This document shows positions 34,841 through 47,443 of a DNA stretch of 64,000 nucleotides, one piece after another (the stretch's first letter is position 1; each line of letters begins with the position of its first letter). This stretch comes from Rhododendron vialii (lineage: Eukaryota > Streptophyta > Magnoliopsida > Ericales > Ericaceae): assembly GCF_030253575.1 (NCBI RefSeq), contig NC_080568.1, positions 33,073,001-33,137,000 on the forward strand, written 5' to 3'. Below the pieces are notes generated by a model. The model ran no database searches and was not told the DNA's origin. It was given only the letters and a program-made list of their open reading frames with translations. The position numbers were made by a program, and so were the translations under genes.

Positions 34841-35055
34841 ATTAAAAGTACTAAAAGAGTTTGCACTGTTTTTGCTTTCAAAATTGTCTTTTGGCACTTT
34901 GGGTGAATCTCGATGATGAAACAGTTTCCGTATGCTTTGATGAAGTGTGAAAAGTCCGATGATATTAGTAGTGGCTTGCTTTCTACCCCCATTTCATCAA
35001 ATAAAGTTTATTATTTTTATTTTTGATTTCCACCATCTTTTATTGCTTTGAAACC

Positions 35056-35640
35056 CTCTTTATTGATGTATCATAGGTCTTTATCCGATTTAAAATGAGG
35101 GAGATTTGAGTGTTTCGCCGAAATTATTTGTTTTTCGACCAACTAAGGGTAAAATGGTCATATCATTTGATGTACAAAAATATTAGGTTCCAAACTACTT
35201 GGGTTAGAAAGTAGATTCAACAAGCTTTCTAATGGTTCAAACCACGTCAAAATTGGAGTTTGGGAGTGTCTATGGCAAGACCGCAAAGTTTGGCCGTTTT
35301 GTGAACTTTAGAGAATGCGCCTGGGGCACTATGATGTGCGCCTGGGCGCATATAGGTGCGCCTGAGGCGCATATTTAAAAACTACACAATAGGTCAAACT
35401 TCGCGGGCACTTCTCGAACACTTCCGAACTCCGATTTGTGCATGGTTTGGATCGTTAGAAAGCTTGTTGAATCTACTTTCTAACCCAAGTAGTTCGGATG
35501 ATAATTTATTTGTACATCAAAGGATATTATCATTTTACCCTTAGTTGGTAAAAAAAAAACAAATTATTTCAGCAAAACATTCATATCTCCCTCCTTTTAA
35601 ATCGATAAAGACCTATTATATATTGATAAAAGGTGTTTTA
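35056..35640. repeat. Foldback element, copy b (tandem duplicate)
   Basis: A second copy 796 bp downstream of copy a; the duplicated segment starts with GGCACTTTGGG at 34,098 and 34,894, so it includes about 170 bp of flanking sequence as well as the foldback. The loop keeps CGCCTGGGCGCATATAGGTG. Confidence 0.85.
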
Positions 35641-35713
35641 TTAAAAGTACTAAAAGAGTTTGCACTGTTTTTGCTTTCAAAATTGTCTTTTAAACATTGG
35701 TAATTGATGGCAG

Positions 35714-36274
35714 TTGGATGTGATTGGCATTGACTAAGCTCAGTTCTTTGATGAGTCCCTTTCTGATTTTTGCAAAGCAGCTGATCTTGATGGAAAAACT
35801 ATAGTAATTGCTGGGCTGGACGGCGACTACCTGAGATTGGGCGTACAAATCCTTTCCTTTCTCTTCCTGTCCTGATAAAAATTTGGATCGGCTTGTTTCA
35901 TTAAAAAATAAGGTCCTATTTTGATGATGTACTGCTTTTTGCTTGGAGTATTTTACATCTATAGTTCCAGCTTCCTTCTAAAAATGGTGGCCATATCTCT
36001 ATGATACTTATTTGTATGTGTAATCAAATGTTTGTTACAGAAAGAGCTTTGGTTCAGTGCTTGATATAATTCCCCTTGCTGATTCCATAAGTTAACCAAG
36101 CTGACAGCCCAATGTGAGCTTTGTGGCAAGCGGGCGTTTTTCACCCCACGGAAGACTGGGGAGACAGAGACAGAATTGATTGGTGGTTCTTATGTCTATA
36201 TGACTGTCTGCCGCCAACACTATGTCATTGGACAAGCTGTTGTAGAAGCAGTGCAGAATGTCCTGAAACCTTGA
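35714..36274 (+). pseudogene. Thymidine kinase (TK1-type), last two exons only, copy 1
   Basis: Two exon-like blocks, about 35714-35835 and 36041-36274, match the C-terminal ~100 residues of a plant TK1-type thymidine kinase. The enzyme phosphorylates thymidine for nucleotide salvage. Visible: [30 protein letters not shown], then [14 protein letters not shown], the zinc-binding [11 protein letters not shown] and CRQHYV. The codon after GID, which should be the catalytic glutamate of D-E-A-Q-F, is TAA. The donor of the first block is lost (AG|GT became AGAT), and extra bases after LADSI shift the frame. The ATP-binding N-terminal half is absent from the window. It is a relic. Confidence 0.85.
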
Positions 36275-37142
36275 GGTTATAGTTGTTTATTGATATCTGT
36301 ACTTCACATCCTCATATTTCTTTTGGCTTCTATGTATTTCAATCAGATGTCTGGAATACTTGTACAATTTGGATTTTCTGATGTTTGTTTACGGTTTAGC
36401 ATTTGCATATGTTTACAGAAGAAACTTTGCTACTTGCAATCTGATCATTATTTGGCACTTGATCAGTAGTTTTGCCTTAGAACTTCATGCACGAAAGAAG
36501 GTAAAAAAGGCAGCAATGCATCCAGAATGCAATGACAATGGATAAAACATGCTTTCTTGCCTAAGTCATCAAGAATTCGATCGGACTTGCAGATTTCCTA
36601 GGAAGGCATGAAACATTGTAACCCCTTACATGGACTCCTATCTGGATCATAAGTATAATTCTGCTTACATTAGTGTCTTGACGGAAAGATGGAAACATTT
36701 AATTTGAGGCTTTGCTTTTTTCTTAAGAAAATGCCATCAACAAGCTAGAATAGACGGTGATTTTAACAGACGCATACAGATTGGATATACGCAGGGACAT
36801 TGTGTGATACTGTGATTCATTTACTTCCCTCTACAATAACAACTGTACTCATCGAAAATGTTCTCACAGATCTTTAAAAAAAAAAACGTATAACATCACC
36901 TGTGCATATCTGTGTTAGGACAAATACTGAATCCAAATTCACCTTCTTCCGAATATCAATTGGATGGATGTATTGGATCAGAAACAACTATATTGAAATA
37001 AAAGAAACAGAATGTAGTTTTCATTATTATCACTAACACCTTCAAAGCAAGCATGGCCTACAGGGAACGAAACCAAAAAAACAAAAGGCTAGACTATGTG
37101 TAGTTGCTGGAAAAAGTAGGGGCTGCATCCCGAAACTTCACC
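36275..37142. other. Between the TK relic and the kinase relic
   Basis: 3' flank of the thymidine kinase relic, conserved in copy 2 (50,216-51,087), including TTTCCTAGGAAGGCATGAAA and GACATTGTGTGATACTGTGA. No further coding sequence recognised. Confidence 0.5.
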
Positions 37143-38571
37143 TCAGAATTTGGAAATTGGAAGCTCCTCCTCATCATAATCTACCTCGGACAGGAATGGG
37201 TCCTTTACAAGATCAGCTGCTGAGGGTCTTTCCCTTGGCTGGCCTATGCATTGCTCGATGAAGGCTTTCAATTCCAGATCACTAACTATGTTCAAGGCTT
37301 GAGCCTTCACTCCCGCTGTCACTTTCTTGTATATCTTGGCTATACTATCACACTAACTATATGGTATCTCCAGGGTCACCATTTTGAGCATGCACATTCC
37401 AAATGAGTAAATGTCTACTAACTCACTGTAATCTTCCTCATACAGTTCCGGTGCCATGTACTCTGGTGTCCCCAACAATAAATGTGCATGATGGGTTTCA
37501 TCTACCAAATCTGTCAAACCTAGATCACCAATCTTGACCTACACATCAAATCAGATCCAGTTTAGCTCCTGACATCAGAAAAGTGATTCGACGAACAGAA
37601 CTACGCTCAACTAAGGTACCCCGATGATGATACTTACCAAAAAAAGGGTACCCCGATGACTTCACTTCCCTTTTGTTTGTTGTAGCCACTAATTAGTTCC
37701 AGTAACAAACGTTTGCTGTTGGGAAAAATGGTCATGCTAACTGGTAACAACCACCCACTAAAAATGTAGAACTTCAATAACATTTTAAGCATTTCAATTC
37801 ACTTTCATATATTTTCCTATAATTTCTCATACTCCAACAAACACCTTAACCCATGTGTCCAGTAGGCTGTTGTCAGCATTTTCTTGATAAAATAGCATTT
37901 CATTTTATTGGTCAATTACAACTAGAAAACCACAAGGAGATTACTACTTCAGAATTTTAAATTCATCCGCATACTTAGCAACCAAACTAGGTTTCATTAA
38001 GTTGAAAGAGAGAAACAAACCTTTCCGTTGATGAAAATATTACTGCGGTTGTGGTCTCTTTGAATGATGCAAGGATCATGGGCATGGAGATAATACAAAC
38101 CCTTGAGTGTCTGTCGCAACCACTTCCTCATTGCCTTCATTGACACATGGCAATGCTTCTTCCTGTAATCCCTAAGATTCCCGGAAATGCATGCTTCAGT
38201 AATGAAAATAAGGGTGTAATGCTCATCGTCCCTCCAAAAACTATAGAGAACAATAATGTACTCATTCTTCAATGACTTCAGCAAAGCAAACTCTGCCGAT
38301 GCCTCTTGATGACTGAGGGATCATTACTAAACCTCCCTAACTGAACTTGATTCCACGCCACGTCTGTTCCTTCCCATTGATCAAATCCCCCGCAAACTTT
38401 CTTGACAGCACCAGCTCTAAGGAGGTCGCTATACCGCCCAAACCTTCCAGATGGACCAACTACAACAATGGTTCTTTTGTCCTGCTCAAATGGATCAGGA
38501 CCTTCAGACAGAATATCAAATATGTCTTTCAGGAAAAATTCCAGGAGCGGGAAAAGACACAAGGCAAACAC
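37143..38571 (-). pseudogene. WNK-type protein kinase relic, copy 1
   Basis: Two blocks, 38571-38021 and 37538-37143, encode most of a WNK (With No lysine K) Ser/Thr kinase domain. Visible: [18 protein letters not shown] (glycine loop), DVAWNQVQL, where Asn replaces the usual lysine as in all WNKs, [48 protein letters not shown] (HRDLNCSN decayed to QRDHNRSN), [27 protein letters not shown] and the end ELPISKF. Breaks: a frame change between the glycine-loop part and LLKSLKNEY near 38,284, and a stop inside PYSxCDS (GAG to TAG) near 37,348. The catalytic-loop damage alone would inactivate it. Confidence 0.85.
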
Positions 38572-40000
38572 TAAAGGAGAGAAATCAAATTCCTGATGAC
38601 AAAACCTCGAATCAGTTCACAACTGCAGAACAAGAGAGCCCAAGTTGAATCTGTAAACAAGCAAAATTAGAGATCAGGGATTGAAATAACAAGTAATGAA
38701 TTGAAAAATACAAATTCCATGAGGCGGCACACTTTTAGGCTGAGATATTTAACTTTTCAAATCAAGACCATAACTGGTCAGTCTAAAGCACATTTTCACC
38801 AACAAAATTTATCGTCATTAGACATAAAATGATGGGAAAATGTAGTGGAACACAAAGGAATACACTTTGGTGGCAACTGAAATGATAGAAAATATTGTGG
38901 AAGACCAAACCATTAGACATGTAGTCCTCAGAAAACCAAGCAGTTCAATGTAATTTGCTCATTAATATAAGCCGAAATTCTTACTAATTCTTTCCGATGA
39001 GATACTGATTGCTATTCTAATTTGCTCATTAACGATGTTTACTATTGGTTTCGATTCAATGAAACTAAACTCATAATTATAAAGGAAAATTTCTTTCATA
39101 TCGGTCAGTCAGATAATTTGTCTCCTTCCCCTCTATAAATCCAATCGTCCGCATCTTTTCGCTCTAACACCACCTTCATCCCCTGCAAGGATTCGGAATC
39201 AATACACTACCAACACATTTAAATGCATTATACTCCTAGACGTATACATACACATACCGGTTCCTGTTTGCTTGCAGATTTCTAAGAATTTACCATTTGA
39301 ATTGCAACAAAAGCCAATAATAGTGAAAGCACATCAAGGAATCATGTTTCATCAAAGTGAACTCTCATGTTTCTGCCAGTTAGAGAAGCAAGAATGTGTA
39401 TGTTCATTTATGCTTTCACTATAATTAAGGAAACTGATTTTCGCGCTCCACTTTTTACTATTGATAGCGCTCCACTTTTAACATAAAGTTACGAGTAACT
39501 TCATGAACAAAATGGAGCACCATCAATAAAAAGTAGAGTGCGAATATCAAAATCCAATAATTAACTGTAAAGAAGCAGAAGAAACAATTTTCCAATTGCA
39601 CAATAGTTTTCAGCAATTACTCTTAGAACAAAAAGATTTGAACGAATTCAAAAGTGGCAAGACAATGACGAAGACAATTCGAACAAATTCAACAGTCTGA
39701 ACCCTAGATATGCCAGTTTTACGGGAGAAGCAAGATTGTGCGTGTGCGCGCTTGTGAGAGAGAGAGAGAGAACCCTGCGCTTGTGTGAAATACGGTTGTG
39801 TTACTGTTTCCCAAAACCAGTACGTAGGCGTGGTTACCGAGCGGGTTTTGCTCTTACTTACTAAAAGCGTGATTAGCGTATTGGACATCGTGGTTATAAA
39901 CTTTTACATGACTGTTGGCCGCTACAAATTACGCTTGGCCGCTACAATTGATTCTGGACGCGTTTAATTATCTTTGGCCGCGAATTTTAGTAAGCGTGAT
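38572..40000. other. Upstream flank of the kinase relic
   Basis: Shared in part with 52,532-55,000. At 39,690-39,790 a GA-rich, GT-rich stretch conserved in both copies may have been the minus-strand leader of the kinase gene. At 39,910-39,990 CTTGGCCGC words repeat irregularly. No intact gene. Confidence 0.4.
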
Positions 40001-40260
40001 TACTTTGCATGTTTTCCTGGCAAGATACCTCGCAGTTTTAACATGCGAGGTCTAACAAAACTTCGTGTCTCCAAAACGACTGCGTATACAAGTCCCTCGC
40101 ATCTCCAACGACGGCAAGACCACGACGCCGTCTCCCCTCGTCATCCCGTCGCCGTACATTTTGGTCGCCGGCCGCCGTCCCTCAACGCCCACTTCTCTCT
40201 CTCTCTCTCTCTCTCTCCCTCTGCTATCTCTCTTCTCCCTCGCATAACAGGTACATCTCT
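40001..40260 (+). promoter_or_regulatory. Promoter/5'UTR-like block, copy 1
   Basis: GC-rich sequence (CGACGGCAAGACCACGACG, GTCGCCGTACATTTTGG, GGTCGCCGGCC) followed by a CT run and ACAGGTACATCTC, which looks like a plant leader exon with a GT donor. Conserved at 55,030-55,290 in copy 2. The gene it once served is not identified. Confidence 0.35.
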
Positions 40261-40559
40261 CTCCTTTCCCGGTAACTATGTTTGCTTTCAATTTGGATTG
40301 ATAATACTTATATCCATATATAGGGATTTTAGCATAAAGTGGTGCTTAATTGGTATTAAAAATAAAGGACACATACTTAGACATGAATTGAAAAGATCTT
40401 GAAAGGAACATTGCTGGTGAACCAGAGGAAAGCCGGGTCAATAATTATTTTGGCAAGGTCTACGGAATGCATGTGTTGGAGCAAGAAAATCTGAATTCTA
40501 ATCTACTTTGATAGGTTTTTCTGCACCAATTTTAGCATAGCATTAAACTTAATATCTTC

Positions 40560-40925
40560 GTATTTTGTGAAATGGTGTGCAAATTGTCGTTAGCAATGTT
40601 GATGCAGCCGTAGTTATTCAAGATTCTGCAATTTTCTCAGGAATGCACAAACTGCATCATTTGGTACCTGAATATTCAGTTTGAATTCTGATCAAGCGCG
40701 TAATAATATTCGATTGAGCTAACTTTTTGCGTACTTGTTCTATGCACGAGAGTGAACGTTTCCAAGCACTTGTTTATTAGATCTATCCGCCTTCTTTTTC
40801 ACTCAATCCGCTTTCTTTTTCACTCTGCCAACCCTTTTGATTCTTCTTCTTGCTATTTCAGGTATTAGATCAATCCGCATTCTTTTCCACTCAGCTAGCC
40901 CTTTTGATTCCGTAAGTGCGTAGAT
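40560..40925 (+). pseudogene. Unidentified conserved coding-like fragment, copy 1
   Basis: Around 40,590-40,690 a reading IVVSNVDAAVVIQDSAIFSG then MHKLHHLVPEYSV ends in a stop. Copy 2 keeps a longer open version at 55,609-55,950. I do not recognise the family. It probably formed the second exon after the leader-like block at 40,001. A GATTAGATCAATCCGC-type repeat follows. Confidence 0.35.
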
Positions 40926-41068
40926 AAGGACTGTAAAGATATATCCTCATGAAATATATTCTTGCCGTCAGTTATTAGTTTCTTTCGCTATCGGAACTCT
41001 TAAAGAAGGAAAAGAAAATTTCTAGGACACATTACTGTAGTATACTTGAAGTGGTGAATTTCTGATCT

Positions 41069-43353
41069 CTATACCCCATCTTCCTTGGACTTTTCTTCTC
41101 CATTCTTACCTACATTTCCTACTGTAGGCAACTCTTCTTCCTTCAAATCTTTACCCTCATTCGACGCTATGCTCGACATGCTCTTTGGCAACTCCGAGTA
41201 GAAAAACTCATTCGACGCAATCACATTCTGGGCTTCTGTGACTCCACTCAGTAGATGTTGTGGTACAAGCGACATAGCCGACATATGAACAACTCCACTA
41301 GGGTTATCGTGATAGCCACTTTCTATGGCTTTTCTCTTTCTATAATGCTCCACAATTGCTGCAAGTAGCATGGCCAGGAAAGAGCAAAATAACCCAAGAC
41401 CCATTCTTATTTTTACACCAACCGAAAAGGGTTTTCATCTAATGTTTGAAGCAGAGGGAATGATAATGCAATCATAAAGAAAGATCCAAATTACTGTACC
41501 GATTATTATGAACATAGGGAAGGAGCCTGCGGGTATGAGGAACCCTGGAGTGATGTGTCTGCTCATGGATCGAGCTTGGAGTAATTGGAAGGTGCCCTGA
41601 CTTATGTTTAGCTCTTCAACTTGGTCTACAGTGCAAAGGCTCCATGCATTTAAAGCTTCTCCTTCTGGAGTAATATCCTCAGGATTCCAAATGATGCAAG
41701 CTTTGTTTAAGAACCTGAAAAGGGATGAAACAACAATCCAGTCATGGAGAAGCTGTAAAACGTTTCCACTAAAGAAAAATTTGGTTTCAGCTTGGGAAAA
41801 GCCAGCTTTACAACAATCTAAAAATCCTCTTCCAAAGGTCCTTTTTGGTTGCAGATTTGATAATCTATTTAGTTCTGTCTATATGTTTTGGAACATGAAA
41901 ATTCTTTCGGAAATTTGTTGTAAAAGAACTCATCTTTGGATAGCATTATAATCTAGAAAACATTTCTTCTCGAAATTTAATGAGTTATGAGTGTCATTAT
42001 TATTACGCCATTGAGTAGGTCACGGATTCGATTCTCGAAAATAGCCTCTCTGGTTGTAGGGATAAGACTACATAAATCAACCCTTCCCCACCCCGCATAT
42101 GAGGTAGCTTCATGCATTGGGTACGCCCATTTATGTCACCAATGAGTGTCATGGATAAACCAAACCAAACAGAGCCTTAAGTCGCATCAATTGGGATTGA
42201 CCACTTGAATCCCTTTCTCCATTGAGCTCTGTCTATGGCATCGTGTTCCATAATATTGAAAGATCCTAGATCCTTTTGAACCACTGCTTCTAAAGTCTAT
42301 TTTGGTGCACCCTCTCCTTGGTGCTAGCATATACCATAATCGTATCACTTGTTAGCCTATACCATAATTGTATCACTTCTATCTATCACATTGGCGGATC
42401 AATGATAGACATGTCACAACCGCCGTAATCTATTTTTATCTCATCATATTTTCTATCAGTGGTACCCTTACCATTCTGCGAAAGTCTCTGTTTCTAATTA
42501 TATCTTGCAAAATGTTACCGCACATCTTATCTTGACATTCCCATATCAGTTACAAATATATTTCTGAAAAGTATGCTTGTTGAAACTGACTTGAAAAGTA
42601 CAACACACCGATACATTGCTCTATAATTTAAGTTGAAAATCAAATAAGCTAAAAACCAAAAAAGAGGAATCAAACACTTTGAAGTACAGCTGCTTAATAA
42701 GCACGTGCATTCAACCTTTAAGCTGAATAAGCTGCAAATTAGTGCGACATTCAAAATTTAAGCTAAATAAGCTGCAAACTAGCGGGAAACAAACAGCCAG
42801 TAGTACCTAAGTTTGTTGGTTGGCTCGGAGAGAGTTGAGCCGCTCATGTGATGATACCTCAAATTTGATTCCAAGGATGGCAATGCTACTTTTCTATTCT
42901 TGACACAAACCACAATCAACCGTGCAAAGTTAGTAAACAAGCTCATGGTTGCTTTCTGCTTTGTATAAAATGGAGAGCCAATGAAGAAGGAAAAAGCAGA
43001 CAACATGAGGATTGCAAGGACTCCAAACCCTGCTTTCCATCCAGCATGATGTTGAACGTAAACGATAAACGTGAAAGCAGCCATGACTGAAATAGAAGTT
43101 GCAGCATAATACCAACTGAAGAATTTTTCTAGGACCCGTTCATTGTTTGGAGTGTTTCTTTGCTCCACTTGGTTTGCTCCGAAAGTTACAGAACATGGTC
43201 GAATCCCACTGGCTCCAATGGACACTAGGACAAAGGAGAAGAGAAGGGATATTGGGATCCTGTTGGGGGTTTGCAGCTCTCCCCGTTTAGTTGGTTGCAG
43301 TTACGTGGCCTTGGTTGGGGGATCATAGCCGTTATCCATATGTGGACCATACC
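41069..43353 (-). pseudogene. NPF1-type transporter relic B (two exons, deleted inside)
   Basis: Corresponds to exons 3 (43353-42807) and 4 (41714-41069) of the intact NPF1 gene at 27,829-31,617. Exon 3 has lost four bases where the intact gene reads SQYAILL, shifting the frame and giving an early stop. Exon 4 is about 300 bp short: one deletion joins MSSIA directly to SNEGKDLKEEE, removing the last two membrane helices, and another removes about 50 bp after SQGTF in the reverse-strand order. Exons 1 and 2 are missing between 43,354 and 45,260. It cannot make a transporter. The intron between the two exons holds a SINE. Confidence 0.9.
41998..42141 (+). mobile_element. Au-type SINE in the intron of relic B
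   Basis: Box B-like CACGGATTCGATTC, then ACCCTTCCCCACCCCGCA and the diagnostic 3' end GCATTGGGTACGCCCATTTA. Flanked by an 11-bp duplication ATGAGTGTCAT (41987-41997, 42142-42152). The orthologous insertion is in relic C at 60,183, so it predates the segmental duplication. Confidence 0.85.
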
Positions 43354-44214
43354 CTATAAACATGAAATTACAATTTAGATTAATTTGGCACTTCAATTTA
43401 GTTAATCAAGTTATGTTGAGAAATTAACCACAGAAGTGCTTGAATCTGACTATTATGATTCCAAATCATTTGGATTGAGGCTGTCAACCAAAATTAGTAT
43501 GTGTTTAGTTTTCTTAAGGGAAATAAAGGTTCCAGTGAAACCAAGTAAACAAGTACAAACAAAATGGGGCATCCCTAATTTTACAGGTCTATTGGAGCAC
43601 ATTGTTCATTGTCCTTCGCAGAGTAATGAAGGAGATTGAGGGCTTGCTCAGGCCCTTTTAATGGTCAGGGATTTAATCTACAACAAACTGGGGAAAAAGT
43701 TAGCTGGTCTACCATTTGTGTAACTGAGGAGGGTTGTTTAGGGTTCAGACCCTTTGACAGTATGGAACAAGGCCACAATGCTTAGGCATCTTTGGGCAAT
43801 TAGCAAAAAGGTCAGATTCTTGTAGCGTTAAGTGAGTCAAACTCATACATACATAATTCAAAGGCAAAGTTTATGAAATATTGAAATCCTTAATCATTGT
43901 TCATGGTCGATAAGGCAAGTGTTTGCAGATTAGACCTTTGGGACAGCCCTTGGTAAGATATGTCATCTGTAAACGGGTGGATACCTTTATTTGGATTGAT
44001 AACTGACGTCTTTTAGGCCCCTTTTTTTTTTCTTCCAGAATTTTGGTTCATATTAAAGACTTGATGGTGTAATTTAGCAAGTCAACTCGTTGGTTTTGTG
44101 GTTTTAAACTGTTTCTCGAGGAGCCTTTGGGCCTTACCCTTGGTGCAGGGCCTGTTAAAAACAAAGGAACAGCAATCTATCTACCTACCAGACTGTATAA
44201 TAATGCATAGCTTT
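43354..44214. other. Tail of duplication copy 1
   Basis: Matches 61,563-62,240 (GGTTCCAGTGAAACCAAGTA, GGTTGTTTAGGGTTCAGACC). No exon of the NPF1 gene is found here. The match ends near 43,990-44,040. Confidence 0.5.
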
Positions 44215-45262
44215 CATTTTCATTCACAAACCACGTTCTGCAATCTGCAGATGATCAAATGACTCTTGTGGTTCAAGAAAAATTATGTAGACACCTGAAA
44301 AAACAACGCGCCAGCCCAATACCAAATGATCAAACCTGTACCCTCTCTAGATGAAGGACCGGACTTCTCTACAGTCCACCCCTTGCACTGGACTGCATGA
44401 GATTTTGGCCATCGATTTCAACAATCAATAGTTTTGATTCATATCTCCTTGCGGTAAGATATGTATGTGCACTAGCTGTTGGACAGCAGAGAAGCGAACT
44501 CCATTTCAAAATTTAACGATGTTCAAACCTCCAAAGCCTTAATTAGCCCTTGATCAATGTTGGATTGTCCCGCCTTATTTAGGGTATGTTCGACTAACTA
44601 AAATAAGTACTTATTTTTCAAATGGTGGTGGTGACATTACTGCGGAAGTCGTAGTGATCAAGTGCAAGTCATGTCTTAGGCGCATTGGGCGAATCCTGAT
44701 GATGAAATAGATTCTGTATGCTTTGAAGAAATGTGAAAAGTTCCGATGATATAAGTAGGGGCCTGCTTTCTACCCTATTTTCATAACATAAAGTTTATTA
44801 TTTTTATTTTTGAATAGCACCATCTTTTATTGCTTTGCAAACCCTGTTTATCGATGTATCATAAGTATTTATCCGATTTAAAATGAGGCAGATGTGAGTG
44901 TTTTGCCGAAATTATTTGTTTTTCCGACAAACTAAGGGTAAAATGGTCATGTTATTTGATGCACAAAAATATTAGGTTCCAAACTACTAGGGTTAGAAAG
45001 TAGGTTCAACAAGCTTTCTAATGGTTCAAACCACATCAAAATTGGAGTTTGGGAGTGTCTATGGCAAGACCGCAAAGTTCGGTTGTTTTGTGAACTTTAC
45101 AGAATGCGCCTGGGGCGCAATGATGTGTGCTTGGGTGCATATACAAAAACTACACAATATGTCAAACTTCGCGGGCTCGTCTCGAACACTACCGAACTCC
45201 GATTTGTGCATGGTTTGGACCGTTAGAAAGCTTGTTGAATCTACTTTCTAACCCAAGTAGTT
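44215..45262. repeat. Third, truncated copy of the foldback-bearing segment
   Basis: Matches 33,575-34,700 and 48,270-49,400 (CATAGCTTTCATTTTCATTC through CTTTCTAACCCAAGTAGTTT). The foldback starts near 44,844 but its right arm is cut at 45,262, where copy 2 of the large duplication begins. This marks a duplication junction. Confidence 0.8.
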
Positions 45263-45414
45263 TGAATTCTAATTGAATGTATTAAAAGACAACCAAAAAA
45301 AAAAAAGACCATTGGTTAGCTTCTAAGTGTCATAGTAAGAATTTTGTTTCTCATTCAGGTTGTATTCCACATGAAGTAGAAGTTTTGACTAAAGATGTAT
45401 TGGATTAATTTTTT

Positions 45415-46156
45415 GGAAAAATTTCAAAAAAGCCCTTGAACTTTCTGACAACTTGCAAAAATACACCTGGACTTTTACTATTGACAAAAAAACACCTAAA
45501 CTTAGCATTCCGTTAGCAATTAGGCCCCTGCCGTCCAATTCCGTCTAGTCCTAACGGATGGAGCTAACGGAAGGCATTAACTTTTTATTTATTTTTACTT
45601 TTTACATTCAAAAATTACTTTTAACTCTTTCTTTTTTTATTGGGTAAATAAATATGCAATAAAGTTCTTTTTTTTATTATTTATCAAAAATTACTTTAAC
45701 CCTATTTTTTATTTTCAAATTTTATCTTCACCAACCCGCCACACCCCCCCCCCCCCTTTTTTCTTATTAGAATCGACTCCACACCACCAATTAACCCCAC
45801 AACCAACCGCCAAAGCCTTAGCCACAATTTCAAAAATTCGAAAGTTCTTTTAACCTCCTCTTTGTAACCTTTTCTTTTTACTACTTTTACTTCTAAAAAT
45901 TACTTTTAACTCATTCTTTTTTTAGTCATAAATAAATATGCAATAAAGTTCTTTTTTCCTTACTCTTTTCCAAAAATTATTCGCCCCCATTTTTTAACTA
46001 TTTACGAAAACTATTTTAACACCCCCCTGCTTCCCTGCACCCCGCCCCGTTTTTTTATTGTTACTTTCAAATTTAACCCCACAACCAACTGATAGAGGAA
46101 TTTTGGGTTTATCCAAACTGATCGGTGGAGAGAAGAGGGGGGAGGATTTTTATCAG

Positions 46157-46206
<50 letters not shown>

Positions 46207-46825
46207 GAAAGTAAAAATGGGTCTTAAAGTTATTATTATAAATAGTAAAGATTAGAGTTAAAGTAATTTTTGATAAATAGTAAGAAAAAAACTTTATATC
46301 ATATTTATTTACTACAAAAAATAAAGAGTAAAAACAAGAATGCTAAAAAAAAACGAGATTAAAAGTAATTTTGAATTTCTGAAATTAGAGCTAGAGCTTT
46401 GGCAGTTGATTGGTGGAGTGGGGTTAAAGTTCTAAAAAAAAAAGAGGGAGAGAGAGAGAAGGGGAAATGTAAAATTTGAAAGTAACAAAAAAGATGGTGG
46501 TTAAATTTATTTTTGTAATTAAATAGTAAAAAATAGAGTTAAAGTAATTTTTGATAAATAGTAAGAAAAAAGAACTTTATTGTATATTTATTTACCAATA
46601 AAAAAAGAAAGAGTTAAAAGTAATTTTTGAATGTAAAAAGTAAAAAAATAAATAAAAAGTTAATGCCTTCCGTTAGCTCCATCCGTTAGGACTAGATGGA
46701 ATTGGACGGCAGGGGCCTAATTGCTAACGGAATGCTAAGTTTAGGTGTTTTTTTGTCAATAGTGAAAGTCCAGGTGTTTTTTTGCAAATTGTCAGAAAGT
46801 TCAAAGGTTTTTTTGAAATTTTCCC
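45415..46825. mobile_element. Mutator-like element with very long inverted repeats
   Basis: 1,411 bp. Ends GGAAAAATTTCAAAAAAGCC and, reverse-complemented, GGGAAAATTTCAAAAAAACC; the inverted match runs about 300 bp, through CTAAACTTAGCATTCCGTTA and GGCCCCTGCCGTCCAATTCC. Flanked by a perfect 9-bp duplication TAATTTTTT (45406-45414, 46826-46834), diagnostic for Mutator. Copy 1 near 32,805 shows the uninterrupted site. No transposase; a GA microsatellite sits at about 46,157-46,201. Confidence 0.9.
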
Positions 46826-47104
46826 TAATTTTTTTATATGAAAGCAACTTTGATCTTGTCAAAAAAGAGAGAGACCAAAGTAGAGTGCAAAATTATCCTC
46901 AAAGCATATTCTTTGCTGCCTTAACATGTTTTGGCTAGTTAGATTTCGATGAGAAGAGCGGCATGCATACGGAATGGGGGTATGCAAATTTTCGAGGCCT
47001 CAGGCGAGATTACGAAACGGAGCCCCTGTACTTTTTCTTTAAAATAAAATTCAAATCAATGAAAGTTACATTAAATTGATATTCTGTAGGGAAATATATA
47101 TTTT

Positions 47105-47428
47105 GGGCGCTGCTATTCGGAGCCCTCTATTTACTCCCATAGCCCGTTAAAAATTTTCAATTATACTCGACAGTTAGTTACCGAAATTGAGATATATTTT
47201 CAGCATCCAATTACCGAAATATAATATTTTTTTCAACAGATGTTTACCGAAAATGCATGTTCGGCAGTTGTTTACCGAAAGTTGAACATATTTTCGACAT
47301 GTAGTTACCGAAATATAATCTTGTTTTCAACAGCAATTTACCAAAATGTTATTTATGATTTTCAACAACCATTTACCGAAATTTAGTGGGCTATGGGAGA
47401 AAATAAAGGGCTGCGAATAGCGGCGCCC
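47105..47428. mobile_element. hAT-type MITE, twin 1
   Basis: 324 bp. Inverted ends GGGCGCTGCTATTCG / CGAATAGCGGCGCCC, with AGCCCTCTATTTACTCCCAT answered in inverse at the right. Perfect 8-bp duplication TATATTTT (47097-47104, 47429-47436). Internal GTTTACCGAAA motifs recur about every 40-60 bp. Confidence 0.88.
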
Positions 47429-47443
47429 TATATTTTTAAGTAT

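Larger units (their letters stand above)
32656..43990. repeat. Segmental duplication, copy 1
   Basis: Collinear with 45,265-62,240. Shared landmarks: CATTGGTTAGCTTCTAAGTG (32,698 / 45,309), the tRNA-like repeat (33,376 / 48,075), foldback element, thymidine kinase exons (35,714 / 49,618), WNK exons (37,143-38,571 / 51,088-52,531), CT-rich leader-like block (40,000 / 55,000), NPF1 last exon (41,069 / 56,073), NPF1 third exon (42,807 / 61,010) and GTGGATACCTTTATTTGG (43,978 / 62,184). This copy lacks four insertions present in copy 2. Confidence 0.9.

Noticed and set aside
34561..35544. Open readings such as MHLRHIYKNYTIGQTSRALL and its near twin
   Set aside because: They fall across the foldback element and its tandem copy; similarity reflects the repeat, not a gene pair.
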